From: SZAS-18 sp038322235
GTDB taxonomy: Bacteria; Verrucomicrobiota; Verrucomicrobiia; Chthoniobacterales; SZAS-18
Assembly (NCBI GenBank): GCA_038322235.1
Contig: JBBQFQ010000027.1
Coordinates: 1-64,000, forward strand
Reading direction: 5' to 3'
Length of the DNA: 64,000 nt
The notes below the pieces were generated by a model, which worked only from the letters and a program-made list of their open reading frames with translations, did no database searches and was not told where the DNA came from. Positions 25,927 through 34,578 of the stretch are shown here, one piece after another. A program made the position numbers and the translations under genes. Every line of letters starts with the position of its first letter. Within the stretch, counting starts at the first letter, position 1.

Positions 25927-27177
25927 TCACTTCCGCCGCCAGCCGGCAATGAACATGCCGTTCGCATTCAACTCGTGCGGCCAGAGCGTGTGCCGGGCCG
26001 TCTGATCGGCGAACCCGAGCGGCATCGGGACGAAGTCCGGGTGCGCGGCCTCGAAGGCATCGCAGACGTCCGTGGTCTCCACCCGCGTGAGCGTGCAAAC
26101 CGCGTAGATGAGGCGTCCACCTGATTTTACGGCGGGAGCAACGGCCGCGAGCAGCTTGCGCTGGGCCGCCGCGAGTTCGCGGACATCTTCCGGCGTGGTC
26201 GTCCAGCGCGCGTGCGGATTTCGCTGCCAGGTTCCCACTCCGCTGCACGGGGCGTCGACGAGCACGCCGTCCGCCTTAAAGCCGCGGGCCGGAAGCCCGG
26301 TGCCTTCCCAAGGTTGCAGGCGGATGTTGAAGACGCCCGCCCGGGCTGCCCGTTGTTTGCAGCGCGCGATGCGCCGGAGCGAGCGGTCCGTCGCCCAGAC
26401 GAGGCCCTTTCCCTCCATCATGCCGGCGAGATGCAGGGCCTTCCCGCCTTCCCCGGCACACGCATCCCACCAAATCTCGCCGGACTTCGGGGCACAGACG
26501 TGGCTGACGAGCTGGGAAGCGAGATCCTGGATCTCGAGTTCACCGGCGCGAAAGGCGTCCGAGCGATAAAGGTCGTCGCGGCCACGGTAGATCCACGCGC
26601 TGAGTCGGGCACCTTTCGGTCCGACCCCGACCGGCGCGGGCTCGCATTCTCCCAGCTTCAAAGCGGCATCGCGGCGGGTGCGAATCCAGAGCAAGGGCTC
26701 GCGCTGGAACTGGGCGAGAGTCTCCGGCGGCAAGGTCGCGGCCGCGTGCGCCCATTCCGGCACTGCGCGATCGAGATCACCGAAGCCGCGCGGGTTCCGT
26801 GAAAACTGATTGTGGAGATCGAGCGCGGCGACGAGCTGCCGGCCAAACCTCTGGTTGGAGTCGATCCAGCCCCGCCAGCGGAAGTAGATCATCACGAGCC
26901 GGCTCACCTCGCGGCGCTTGAATTCGTCGAGCGGACTGGTCTCGAGCAGGTCCCGCAGCGCGCGATCGGCCCGATGCTCATCGCCGAGTCCCTCGAGAAA
27001 CTCGGCCGCCGTGCGCATCGAAATGGGCAGGACCTTCACCGGGGACGGGCCGCGGTGGGCATGGCGTTCGTCGCGCTCCTGGCGCTCCTCGCGCACCTCC
27101 TTCTCTTCCCGCGCCACGGCCGCGACCTGTTGCTCGGCAATCTGGCGCTTCTTGATGGCGCGACGGACGGGATTCAT
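25927..27177 (-). CDS. RsmB-like rRNA (cytosine-C5) methyltransferase
   Basis: 416 residues from the ATG at 27177, which has a strong AGGGAGG ribosome-binding site. A lysine/glutamate-rich coiled N-terminus is followed by a helical domain like NusB/RsmB N-termini. The SAM-dependent NOL1/NOP2/Sun domain contains WWDACAGEGGKALHL (SAM loop), VLVDAPCSGVGTWQRNP (PC cysteine) and YAVCTLTRVET (TC catalytic cysteine). It should methylate 16S rRNA cytosine. It lies downstream of and co-oriented with the methionine-cycle fusion gene. Confidence 0.87.
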   Translation of the reverse strand: MNPVRRAIKKRQIAEQQVAAVAREEKEVREERQERDERHAHRGPSPVKVLPISMRTAAEFLEGLGDEHRADRALRDLLETSPLDEFKRREVSRLVMIYFRWRGWIDSNQRFGRQLVAALDLHNQFSRNPRGFGDLDRAVPEWAHAAATLPPETLAQFQREPLLWIRTRRDAALKLGECEPAPVGVGPKGARLSAWIYRGRDDLYRSDAFRAGELEIQDLASQLVSHVCAPKSGEIWWDACAGEGGKALHLAGMMEGKGLVWATDRSLRRIARCKQRAARAGVFNIRLQPWEGTGLPARGFKADGVLVDAPCSGVGTWQRNPHARWTTTPEDVRELAAAQRKLLAAVAPAVKSGGRLIYAVCTLTRVETTDVCDAFEAAHPDFVPMPLGFADQTARHTLWPHELNANGMFIAGWRRK

Positions 27178-27254
27178 GCCTCCCTGTGGCCCCGATCCGG
27201 CCCGAGGTCGAGGGCGGGACGCGGAATCCGCCGACGCGCGACACGCCCTTCCCC

Positions 27255-29093
27255 CTAAATCGACCGCGCGAAAACCGAGAGTTCGCACGTCGTCTCATAG
27301 TTCAGGAACGGGGTGATGAGATAGACGCCGGGGAAGTGGCCGAGCACGGCGCGCGTGACCTCCTTCGCCAGATCGACGCCCATCCGGCGCCCCTCCGGGC
27401 CTTCCTTGCCGGCCATCCGGGCACGGATGGCTTCCGGGATGATGATGCCGGGAACTTCGTGATGCAGGAATTCCGCCTGCCGTCCGTTCATGAGTGGCCA
27501 AACGCCGAGAAAGATCGGAATCCCGAAGTGCGCGGTCTTCTCCGCCACCACCGCGGCCAGCGCCGGATCAAAGATCGGCTGCGTCATCACATACTGCGCG
27601 CCGGCGGCAACCTTCCGCTCGAGCCGCGCGAGCTGAGCGTCGAGATTCTTCGCGTTGGGGTTGAACGTGCAGCCGATGATGAACTGCGTGCGCTGTTTGA
27701 GATCCTTGCTGTTATGATTGAAGCCCTCGTTCATCCGCTTCGCGATACTGATCAGCTGGATGCTGGTGACGTCATAAACCGAGGAGGCCCCGGGATGATC
27801 CCCGACCTTTGCGGGGTCGCCGGTGAGCGGGAGAATGTGGCGGAACCCGAGCGCATGGATTCCCATCAGGTTGCTCTGCAAACCGATCAGATTATGATCG
27901 CGGCAGCTCAGGTGCAGCAGCGGCATGATCCCATGGCGCTGCTTGAGCAGGGCGGCGACCGAGACGTTGTTTACCCGCAGGATCGCGAGGGAGTTATCGG
28001 CCAGGGTGATCGCGTCCGTCCCCGCGTCCGTCAGGGCCTTCGCCCCGGCCATGAACTTCTCGAGGTCGAGGGTTTTTGGCGGATCGAGCTCCGTGATGAT
28101 CACGCGCTTCCCCGCGGCGATCCGGTCGAGGAGGCTGTCCTCCGGGGGCGGCACCGGGCCCACCCGAAGCTCGCTCACCGAAACGCGGGACGGTTTTGGC
28201 GCCACGGTCTTGACGGAAACGGGCCTGGCGCCCTGCAGGACTTGCGACATCGCGGCGATCTGGGCGGGTCCCGTGCCGCAGCAGCCACCGATCAGTCGCA
28301 CGCCTTGCGCCACCATCTCGAGCGCGAAGCGCGCGAAGTAGGCGGGATCCGGATTGTACGAATATCGGCCCTCGACGTACCGGGGATAGCCGGCGTTCGG
28401 AAAAGCGGAAAGCAACTCGCCCTCCGCGACTGGAATCGTCTCGATCAGGCGGATTGTCGCCTGCGGCCCCTGCAGGCAATTCACCCCCACCACTTCGGCC
28501 CCCAACTCGCGCATCCGGGCGAAGGCACTCGTCAGCCGGATCCCGGACGGGAGAAATCCCTCCTCCGCGCAGGAGAACGACGCGACGGCCGGGACCGAAC
28601 GGGAAAGCTCCATCTTCACGGCCAGCGCATCCGCCAGCTCATCGACGTCGAGGAACGTCTCGAACATGATCAGCTCCACTCCGGCATCGAGCAGCGCGGT
28701 GATCTGCTCCCGAAAGACCGCCCGGCGATCGATCTGACCTTCGCGAATCTGCTCCTGGTTCGCCCCGGTGGGACCGACACTGCCAGCGATGTAGGCCCGA
28801 CCGCGTGCCGTGGCGGCCCGCGCCAGCTGGACCGCAGCGGCATTGATCTCCCGCACCCGTCCCTCGAGACCGTGGCGCGCCAGCCGCACGGCGTTCGCCC
28901 CGAAGCTGTTCGTCGTCAGAATCCGCGCCCCGACGGCGGCATACTGCCGGTGGATGTCGGCGACGAGCTCGGGCCGCGTGACGCAGAGGAGTTCCAGACA
29001 GCTCTCGATCGGCGCACCCGCGTCGAGCAGCATGGTTCCCATCGCGCCATCACCGCAAAGCACGCTGGACCGGATTTCATCGAGGAATGTCAT
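27255..29093 (-). CDS. Bifunctional homocysteine S-methyltransferase / methylenetetrahydrofolate reductase
   Basis: 612 residues from the ATG at 29093; another ATG at 29114 is possible. The N-terminal half is a MetH/BHMT-type barrel (GDGAMGTMLLDAGAP; LTTNSFGANAVRL) with zinc cysteines in GVNCLQGP and GGCCGTGP. The C-terminal half is MetF-like (VIITELDPPKTLDLEKFMAG; HLSCRDHNLIGLQ; HILPLTGDPAKVGDHPG; FIIGCTFNPNAKNLD; GAQYVMTQPIFDP). The fusion makes methyltetrahydrofolate and can methylate homocysteine to methionine. Such fusions are known in several phyla, including Verrucomicrobiota. The cobalamin domain of MetH is absent. Confidence 0.92.
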   Translation of the reverse strand: MTFLDEIRSSVLCGDGAMGTMLLDAGAPIESCLELLCVTRPELVADIHRQYAAVGARILTTNSFGANAVRLARHGLEGRVREINAAAVQLARAATARGRAYIAGSVGPTGANQEQIREGQIDRRAVFREQITALLDAGVELIMFETFLDVDELADALAVKMELSRSVPAVASFSCAEEGFLPSGIRLTSAFARMRELGAEVVGVNCLQGPQATIRLIETIPVAEGELLSAFPNAGYPRYVEGRYSYNPDPAYFARFALEMVAQGVRLIGGCCGTGPAQIAAMSQVLQGARPVSVKTVAPKPSRVSVSELRVGPVPPPEDSLLDRIAAGKRVIITELDPPKTLDLEKFMAGAKALTDAGTDAITLADNSLAILRVNNVSVAALLKQRHGIMPLLHLSCRDHNLIGLQSNLMGIHALGFRHILPLTGDPAKVGDHPGASSVYDVTSIQLISIAKRMNEGFNHNSKDLKQRTQFIIGCTFNPNAKNLDAQLARLERKVAAGAQYVMTQPIFDPALAAVVAEKTAHFGIPIFLGVWPLMNGRQAEFLHHEVPGIIIPEAIRARMAGKEGPEGRRMGVDLAKEVTRAVLGHFPGVYLITPFLNYETTCELSVFARSI

Positions 29094-29152
29094 GCCGCGG
29101 CGAAGGAACCGCATCGCGCCGCGAAATCCAGCCGGGAGATGGGAGGGACGCG

Positions 29153-29827
29153 TCAGCCGTGCCGCCGCCGAAACTCCGCGCGCAGGTCCCCCATGATCTT
29201 GATGATGCCGCCGCGAATCCGAAAGGCCTCCCGTTTGACGGCCGCAGCGTCAGCAGCCGTCAGGATCTGCAGGTGCTCGCAGGGGTCGATCGCGCCGAGG
29301 GCGTCGGTCAGCGCCTTCAAGCCCCGCTTGAGATAGGCGATCATCATCCCGAGATCGGCGCCGGGCCGGGGGACGCGCCCCAGCATCGCGTGCAGCTTCG
29401 CTCCGCAGATCGACACGCCCCCAAACAAATCCCCGGCCCATTTCTGCTGCTCGGGCGTCGCCCGCGGGCCATCGATGAGCTTCATGACCTGGCGCGTCAG
29501 ATCGCGGGCGGCGACGGCCAGGGGATGGCGCTGTTCCGCCGCGGGATCGGCCACGTCGCTGTCGTCCTCCTCGTAGTTTTGCTGGTCGGCCTCGAACCGC
29601 GCGTTCGGTTCGCGCCCCGCGTCGCTCCAGTCGTCGTCATCATCCAGGTTCTCCCAGCCCATCTCGCGCGCGATGATCGCGTCGGCGTCCGGATGATCGG
29701 CATACTGCTCGAGCAGCCGGCCGTATTTCTCCGAACGCCGGTCACTTTCCTGCAGCAGGCGTTCCCAGCGGTGCTCATCCCACGGCGTCCCGTCCGCTTC
29801 AGGTGATTCGTCGCGGCGTCGCGGCAT
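29153..29827 (-). CDS. Hypothetical acidic protein
   Basis: 224 residues from the ATG at 29827. The N-terminal third is highly acidic (WENLDDDDDWSDAGREP). The C-terminal part is helical (VMKLIDGPRATPEQQKWAGD; ADLGMMIAYLKRGLKALTDA). No family recognised and no membrane segment. It is transcribed in the same direction as the methionine-cycle gene, 59 bp upstream of that gene's start, and is divergent from the ABC ATPase. Confidence 0.6.
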   Translation of the reverse strand: MPRRRDESPEADGTPWDEHRWERLLQESDRRSEKYGRLLEQYADHPDADAIIAREMGWENLDDDDDWSDAGREPNARFEADQQNYEEDDSDVADPAAEQRHPLAVAARDLTRQVMKLIDGPRATPEQQKWAGDLFGGVSICGAKLHAMLGRVPRPGADLGMMIAYLKRGLKALTDALGAIDPCEHLQILTAADAAAVKREAFRIRGGIIKIMGDLRAEFRRRHG

Positions 29828-29889
29828 GCGGGGAACTAGCCCGGCGCCCTTGCACCCGCAAGGCTCGACGCGCACCTTCGCCGTTCCCG

Positions 29890-30573
29890 ATGTCCGCCTT
29901 GATCCGTCTGCTCCGCGTCTCCCGCTCCTATCCTGCGCAGCAGGATGCCGGAGTGACCGCTCTCGCGGACGTCACGCTCGAGATTCGGGCTGGGGAATTC
30001 GTCAGCATCACCGGACCGAGCGGCTGTGGAAAAAGCACGCTCCTTCATCTCCTGGGCGGCCTCGATCGGCCCACCGAGGGTGAGGTCTGGGTGGGGGATC
30101 TCGCGCTGCATCAGGCCGACGAAGCCGCCCTGACGCAATACCGGCGGCACGAACTGGGAATCGTCTTCCAGTTCTACAACCTTCTCCCGACGATGAACGT
30201 CCTGGAGAACGTGATGCTGCCGCTGCTCCTCCAGGGCGAAGCCCCCGTTAAGACGGAACCTCGCGCGCGCGAACTGCTGGAACTGGTCGGGCTCTCGCAT
30301 CGCACCGGACATTTCGTCCACCAACTGAGCGGCGGGGAGTTGCAGCGAACAGCCATCGCCCGGGCTCTGATCCACCGCCCCCGCCTCCTCCTCGCGGATG
30401 AACCGACCGGAAACCTTGATTCGGCGGGCGCGGAACGCGTTCTGGCGGTCTTCGAAAAGATCGCTTCTCAGGCGTTGACCACGATGATAGTCGTCACCCA
30501 CAGCGAGGAGGTCGCCCAAGCCGCGCCACGCCGCATCCGGATGCGCGATGGGCGCATCCTCTCCGACGGCTGA
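29890..30573 (+). CDS. ABC transporter ATP-binding protein (LolD/MacB type)
   Basis: 227 residues from the ATG at 29890. Walker A is GPSGCGKST. The Q-loop region FQFYNLLPTMNVLENVMLP is typical of the LolD/MacB/FtsE group. The signature is LSGGELQRTAIARAL, Walker B is LLLADEPTGNLD, and the H-loop is VVTHSEEVA. No permease gene lies next to it, so the substrate is unknown. It could work with a distant FtsX-like permease, for instance in lipoprotein release. Confidence 0.9.
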   Translation: MSALIRLLRVSRSYPAQQDAGVTALADVTLEIRAGEFVSITGPSGCGKSTLLHLLGGLDRPTEGEVWVGDLALHQADEAALTQYRRHELGIVFQFYNLLPTMNVLENVMLPLLLQGEAPVKTEPRARELLELVGLSHRTGHFVHQLSGGELQRTAIARALIHRPRLLLADEPTGNLDSAGAERVLAVFEKIASQALTTMIVVTHSEEVAQAAPRRIRMRDGRILSDG

Positions 30574-30613
30574 GACCGTCCGCTCCACCCCCCACCTCCT
30601 GAATCGTACCCGC

Positions 30614-31087
30614 ATGAAAGGCTTCGCCACTCCCGAGCAGCTTCAGCAACTCGCCCTCTTCATGGAATTCACCAAGGCGGAGATGGAGACGCTGATCGAA
30701 CTGGCAGATCCGATCATTTTCAAGCCAGGGAGTGTCGTCGTGCAACAGGATGAGACGGGTGACGCGCTCTACATCGTGGTCAGCGGCGATGCCTCGGTCA
30801 CGCACAAGCGGGATGGTCGCGAGCTCACGCTCGCCACCCTCGGACCGGGAGATTTCTTCGGCGAACTGGCCCTCGTCGACGACGGTCCGCGCTCCGCCAC
30901 CGTCACCGCCGCCAGCCAGTGCATCATGCTGAAGGTCCCCCATGCGGTCGTCCGGGCTCTGGCGGATGTCTATCCCCACGCCGCCTTCAAGTTGCTCATG
31001 GCGATCGCGAAAGTCCTCGTCGCCCGGATGCGAAAAGGGAACCAGCGTTACATCGACTCCATGCTCGCCTCCGCCCCGGCGAGGTGA
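30614..31087 (+). CDS. Cyclic nucleotide-binding domain protein
   Basis: 157 residues from the ATG at 30614. A single cNMP-binding fold spans about residues 10-130. The phosphate-binding cassette is FFGELALVDDGPRSATV, with the Glu and Arg that contact ribose and phosphate. No DNA-binding helix-turn-helix or kinase domain follows; only a short helical tail (VLVARMRKGNQRYIDSML) is present. It is 42 bp upstream of lpxC-fabZ, so likely co-transcribed. It may sense cAMP, perhaps from the sAC-like protein at 8325-12335. Confidence 0.85.
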   Translation: MKGFATPEQLQQLALFMEFTKAEMETLIELADPIIFKPGSVVVQQDETGDALYIVVSGDASVTHKRDGRELTLATLGPGDFFGELALVDDGPRSATVTAASQCIMLKVPHAVVRALADVYPHAAFKLLMAIAKVLVARMRKGNQRYIDSMLASAPAR

Positions 31088-31129
31088 CCCGAAGCGACGC
31101 CAACCGCACTTTCTGCCCTCTCCTGTTCG

Positions 31130-32452
31130 ATGACCCAGTCCGCCCGCCAACACACGCTCGCCAAATCAGCGAGTCTCGCCGGAACTTCCCTTCACACGGG
31201 CGAAAAGGTCACGCTAACCCTCCGGGCCGCGCCGACGGGCACCGGCTTTATTTTCAAACGCATCGATCTGCGCGACGAGCCGATCGTCAACGCGCGGATC
31301 GAAAACGTGAAGCAGGTCGAACGCGCCACGACAATCGCCGAAGGTGCGGTCAAGGTTCACACTGTCGAGCACGTACTCAGCGCCCTGAGCGGCCTCGGGG
31401 TGGACAATGCGATCATCGAGATGGACGCGAACGAGCCGCCGATCGGGGACGGTTCGGCGCTCCCGTACGTCGAACTGATCCAGCAATGCGGCATCGTCGA
31501 GCAGGACGCCCCCCGCAGCGTGTTCGAAGTCCGGGAACCGCTCCACGTGGAGACCAAGGGGGGCTCGCTCCTCACCATCGTGCCCGACGACAAGTTCCGG
31601 CTCTCGGTCACGCAGGTGGGGCTCGACGGCATGCACCCGCAGTACGAATCGTTCGAAATCACGCCGGAGATCTACGCGAAGGAAATCGCCCCGGCGCGGA
31701 CGTTCACCTACCTGCGGGACATCCAGCCGCTGCTCGACAAGGGCCTGATCAAGGGCGGAGCACTCGACAATGCGATCGTCATTCAGGATGACGGTTCCAC
31801 GATCAGCACCGGGGCGTTGCGCTTCAAGGATGAGTTCGTGCGCCACAAGATGATCGATCTCATCGGCGATCTCGCGCTCTTCGGCCGCCGGATCCGCGGC
31901 CACGTGATCGCGGTGAAACCCGGACACGGCCCGAATGCGGAACTCACCCGCGCGCTCGCCAAGCGCTACCAGATGATGCAGTCGCTCATCCCGGCACCGT
32001 TCCAGATGCCGACCGGTGAGGCGGTGCTCGACATCAATGAGATCATGCGGCTGCTCCCGCACCGCTATCCGTTCCTGCTGCTCGACCGCGTGATCCGGTT
32101 CGAGGGCGAGAACAAGCTCACAGCGATGAAGAACGTCTCATTCAACGAGCCGTTCTTTCAGGGGCATTTTCCGAATTATCCGGTCATGCCCGGCGTCCTC
32201 CAGGTCGAGGCCATGGCCCAGGCGGCGAGTCTTTTGATGCTCCGGCGCGCGGAGAATGCGGGGAAGCTCGGATTCTTCATGAGCGCGGACCGCGTGAAGT
32301 TCCGCAAGCCGGTGCTCCCCGGGGACACCCTGATCATCTCGGCCGAGTTGCTGAAAGGGCGCAAGAGTCTCGCGAAGGCCGCCTGCCGTTGCAGCGTGGC
32401 CGGACAACTGGTGAGCGAGGCGGAAGTGACCCTGAGCCTTTTCGACCGCTGA
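31130..32452 (+). CDS. lpxC/fabZ: LpxC-FabZ fusion: UDP-3-O-acyl-GlcNAc deacetylase / 3-hydroxyacyl-ACP dehydratase
   Basis: 440 residues. Residues about 1-290 are LpxC, with zinc site HTVEHVLSAL and HKMIDLIGDLALFG supplying His/Asp. Residues about 300-440 are FabZ, with PFFQGHFPNYPVMPG (catalytic His) and LQVEAMAQAA (catalytic Glu). LpxC commits UDP-acyl-GlcNAc to lipid A, and FabZ dehydrates hydroxyacyl-ACP for fatty acids. The fusion is known from Bacteroidota, Chlorobiota and Verrucomicrobiota. The next gene is lpxA, 51 bp downstream. This indicates an LPS-type outer membrane. Confidence 0.96.
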   Translation: MTQSARQHTLAKSASLAGTSLHTGEKVTLTLRAAPTGTGFIFKRIDLRDEPIVNARIENVKQVERATTIAEGAVKVHTVEHVLSALSGLGVDNAIIEMDANEPPIGDGSALPYVELIQQCGIVEQDAPRSVFEVREPLHVETKGGSLLTIVPDDKFRLSVTQVGLDGMHPQYESFEITPEIYAKEIAPARTFTYLRDIQPLLDKGLIKGGALDNAIVIQDDGSTISTGALRFKDEFVRHKMIDLIGDLALFGRRIRGHVIAVKPGHGPNAELTRALAKRYQMMQSLIPAPFQMPTGEAVLDINEIMRLLPHRYPFLLLDRVIRFEGENKLTAMKNVSFNEPFFQGHFPNYPVMPGVLQVEAMAQAASLLMLRRAENAGKLGFFMSADRVKFRKPVLPGDTLIISAELLKGRKSLAKAACRCSVAGQLVSEAEVTLSLFDR

Positions 32453-32503
32453 TCCCCGCTTCGAGAACCCGCCCCTTCGTTGCCGGCTTTCCCCCCACCC
32501 CGC

Positions 32504-33307
32504 ATGTCCGAACCCGCCGCTGCGCAAATTCATCCGAACGCGATCGTCGACGCGCGAGCTGAGATCGGCGCGGGTTCCTACGTTGGTCCGTTTTGCCTCG
32601 TCGGCCCCGAGGTGAAAATCGGCGAGCGCTGCCAGCTTCAGGCCAACGTTGTGCTCGATGGGCCGACCGTGGTCGGTCCGGATAACATTTTTTACTCGTT
32701 CACTTCGATCGGGCAGCGCACGCAGGACCTGAAATATACGGGCGAACCGACCCATCTCGAAATCGGCGCGGGCAACACGTTCCGCGAGTTCGTCACGGTG
32801 AACCGCGGCACGGCGCCCGGTGCCGTCACGCGCATCGGGAACAACAACCACTTCCTGGCGTACTGCCACGTCGCCCACGACTGCCAGGTCGGGAACGGCG
32901 TGGTCTTCTCGAACAACGCGACGCTCGCCGGCCACGTCGAGGTCGGCGACGGTGTGGTCCTCGGCGGCTTCGGCGCGGTGCATCAGTTTTGCCGCGTCGG
33001 CCGGATGGCGATGATCGGAGGCTGCTCGAAGATCGTCCAGGACGTCCCTCCCTTCTGCCTTGTCGACGGCAACCCCGCCGTGATGCACGGCTTGAACCTC
33101 GTCGGATTGCGGCGAAACGATTTCCCGAATGACGTCATCCGCTCGCTCAAGGATGCCTACGAGATTTTCTTCCGGCAGGAACTGAACGGCCAACAGGCCG
33201 CCGAGCGCGTCCGCGAGGAGGGACTCGATCGAATTCCCGAGGTCGCCGAGTTCGCCGCTTTCATCGTGGCGACGAAGCGCGGCGTGACCCGCGATGCCAC
33301 CGTCTGA
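32504..33307 (+). CDS. lpxA: UDP-N-acetylglucosamine acyltransferase LpxA
   Basis: 267 residues from the ATG at 32504. A left-handed parallel beta-helix of hexapeptide repeats begins at IHPNAIVDARAEIGAGSYVG. The catalytic region is CHVAHDCQVGNGV, with the essential His in AHDC. A C-terminal helical domain follows (RRNDFPNDVIRSLKDAYEIF). It catalyses the first lipid A step, adding a 3-hydroxyacyl chain to UDP-GlcNAc. It forms a short operon with lpxC-fabZ. Confidence 0.96.
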   Translation: MSEPAAAQIHPNAIVDARAEIGAGSYVGPFCLVGPEVKIGERCQLQANVVLDGPTVVGPDNIFYSFTSIGQRTQDLKYTGEPTHLEIGAGNTFREFVTVNRGTAPGAVTRIGNNNHFLAYCHVAHDCQVGNGVVFSNNATLAGHVEVGDGVVLGGFGAVHQFCRVGRMAMIGGCSKIVQDVPPFCLVDGNPAVMHGLNLVGLRRNDFPNDVIRSLKDAYEIFFRQELNGQQAAERVREEGLDRIPEVAEFAAFIVATKRGVTRDATV

Positions 33308-33458
33308 GGCTCGTTCAGGGAAGCGAGAGAAGTCGCATGACGATGGGGGCGGAGTTGTGCAAGATTTCCGGCTCCCCACGAGTAAAACCTCCGCAGGCCT
33401 CCTGCCTCTGGGGTTCTCCCCCGGCTCCCCCTCGCCTCCCACCCTTTCAACGACCGCC

Positions 33459-34523
33459 ATGCTTTCCCCGACCGAGAAATACTTCGCCATCGAGCGCATC
33501 ATCGAACTCGACTTCGTCCGCGCCACCGAGGCCGCCGCTCTGAACACGCTTCATTGGCTCGGCAAGGGTGACAAGGAGGCGGCTGATCAGGCGGCGTGCG
33601 ACGCGATCCGGGGAATGTTCGACCTGATGGACATCCGGGGCGAGGTCGTGATCGGGGAGGGCATCAAGGACAACGCGCCCGGCATTTTCAAGGGCGAGCA
33701 TCTCGGCACTTGGAAGCCGGGGTCGATCCGCTTCGACATCGCCCTCGATCCCGTGGACGGAACGACGAACTGCTCGAAAGGCGCGCCAAACTCGATTTCG
33801 TGTCTCGCGGCCGCCAGCCCGGAGGAAGGTCAGCTCACCTCGATGGAGGACATTCCGAGCTTCTACATGATGAAGCTCGCTTACGGAGCAAAGGTCGCGC
33901 GCTTCATGAAGCGCACGGGGATCGAGAGCGTGAACGTGCAGAACCCCGTCGAGGAAATCCTCACCGCGGTCGCGCGGATTCTGGAGAAGCCGGTAAAGGA
34001 CGTCGTGGTGCTCGTGATGGATCGCCCCCGGCACGAGGAACTCGTGAAGGAGATCCGACGCGCGGGAGCGGCTCTGCGCATGTTTGGCGACGGCGACATT
34101 GCCGCCGCGATCGCTCCCTCCCTGCCGGAGAGCGGCGTCGACCTTTACATCGGTATCGGCGGCTCTCCGGAGGCGGTGCTCGCGGCGGCAGGCGTGAAAT
34201 GCCTGGGCGGCGACATGCAGTGCATGATGTGGCCGCGCGACAATGACGAGCGTCAGCAGCTCATCGACGGCGGCTACGGCGAGAAACTCTCCAGGATCTA
34301 CTACGCCGACGACCTGGCCCACGGCAAAAACATCCTCTTCCTCGCCACCGGGATCAGCGACAGCCCGCTCCTGAAGGGCGTGTCCGTGCGCAATGGTACC
34401 GCGGTGACGCACTCCGTGTTGATGCGCGCGAAGACGCAGACGATCCGCTACATCACGACCTACCACAATCTGGAGCAGAAGGTCATTCGCCTGCGCAGCA
34501 CGCAGACGGACGTGAAGGTCTGA
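33459..34523 (+). CDS. glpX: Class II fructose-1,6-bisphosphatase GlpX
   Basis: 354 residues from the ATG at 33459; the frame is open upstream without conservation. GlpX motifs: GEVVIGEGIKDNAPGIFKGE, the metal-binding DPVDGTTNCSKGAPN, and GIGGSPEAVLAAAGVKCLGG. The enzyme hydrolyses fructose-1,6-bisphosphate in gluconeogenesis. It follows lpxA by 151 bp and converges with ileS. Confidence 0.95.
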   Translation: MLSPTEKYFAIERIIELDFVRATEAAALNTLHWLGKGDKEAADQAACDAIRGMFDLMDIRGEVVIGEGIKDNAPGIFKGEHLGTWKPGSIRFDIALDPVDGTTNCSKGAPNSISCLAAASPEEGQLTSMEDIPSFYMMKLAYGAKVARFMKRTGIESVNVQNPVEEILTAVARILEKPVKDVVVLVMDRPRHEELVKEIRRAGAALRMFGDGDIAAAIAPSLPESGVDLYIGIGGSPEAVLAAAGVKCLGGDMQCMMWPRDNDERQQLIDGGYGEKLSRIYYADDLAHGKNILFLATGISDSPLLKGVSVRNGTAVTHSVLMRAKTQTIRYITTYHNLEQKVIRLRSTQTDVKV

Positions 34524-34578
34524 CGCGCCGGAAGCGGACGAAGGACGCAGGAGCTAAAATCATCTTCCTGCCCTCACC

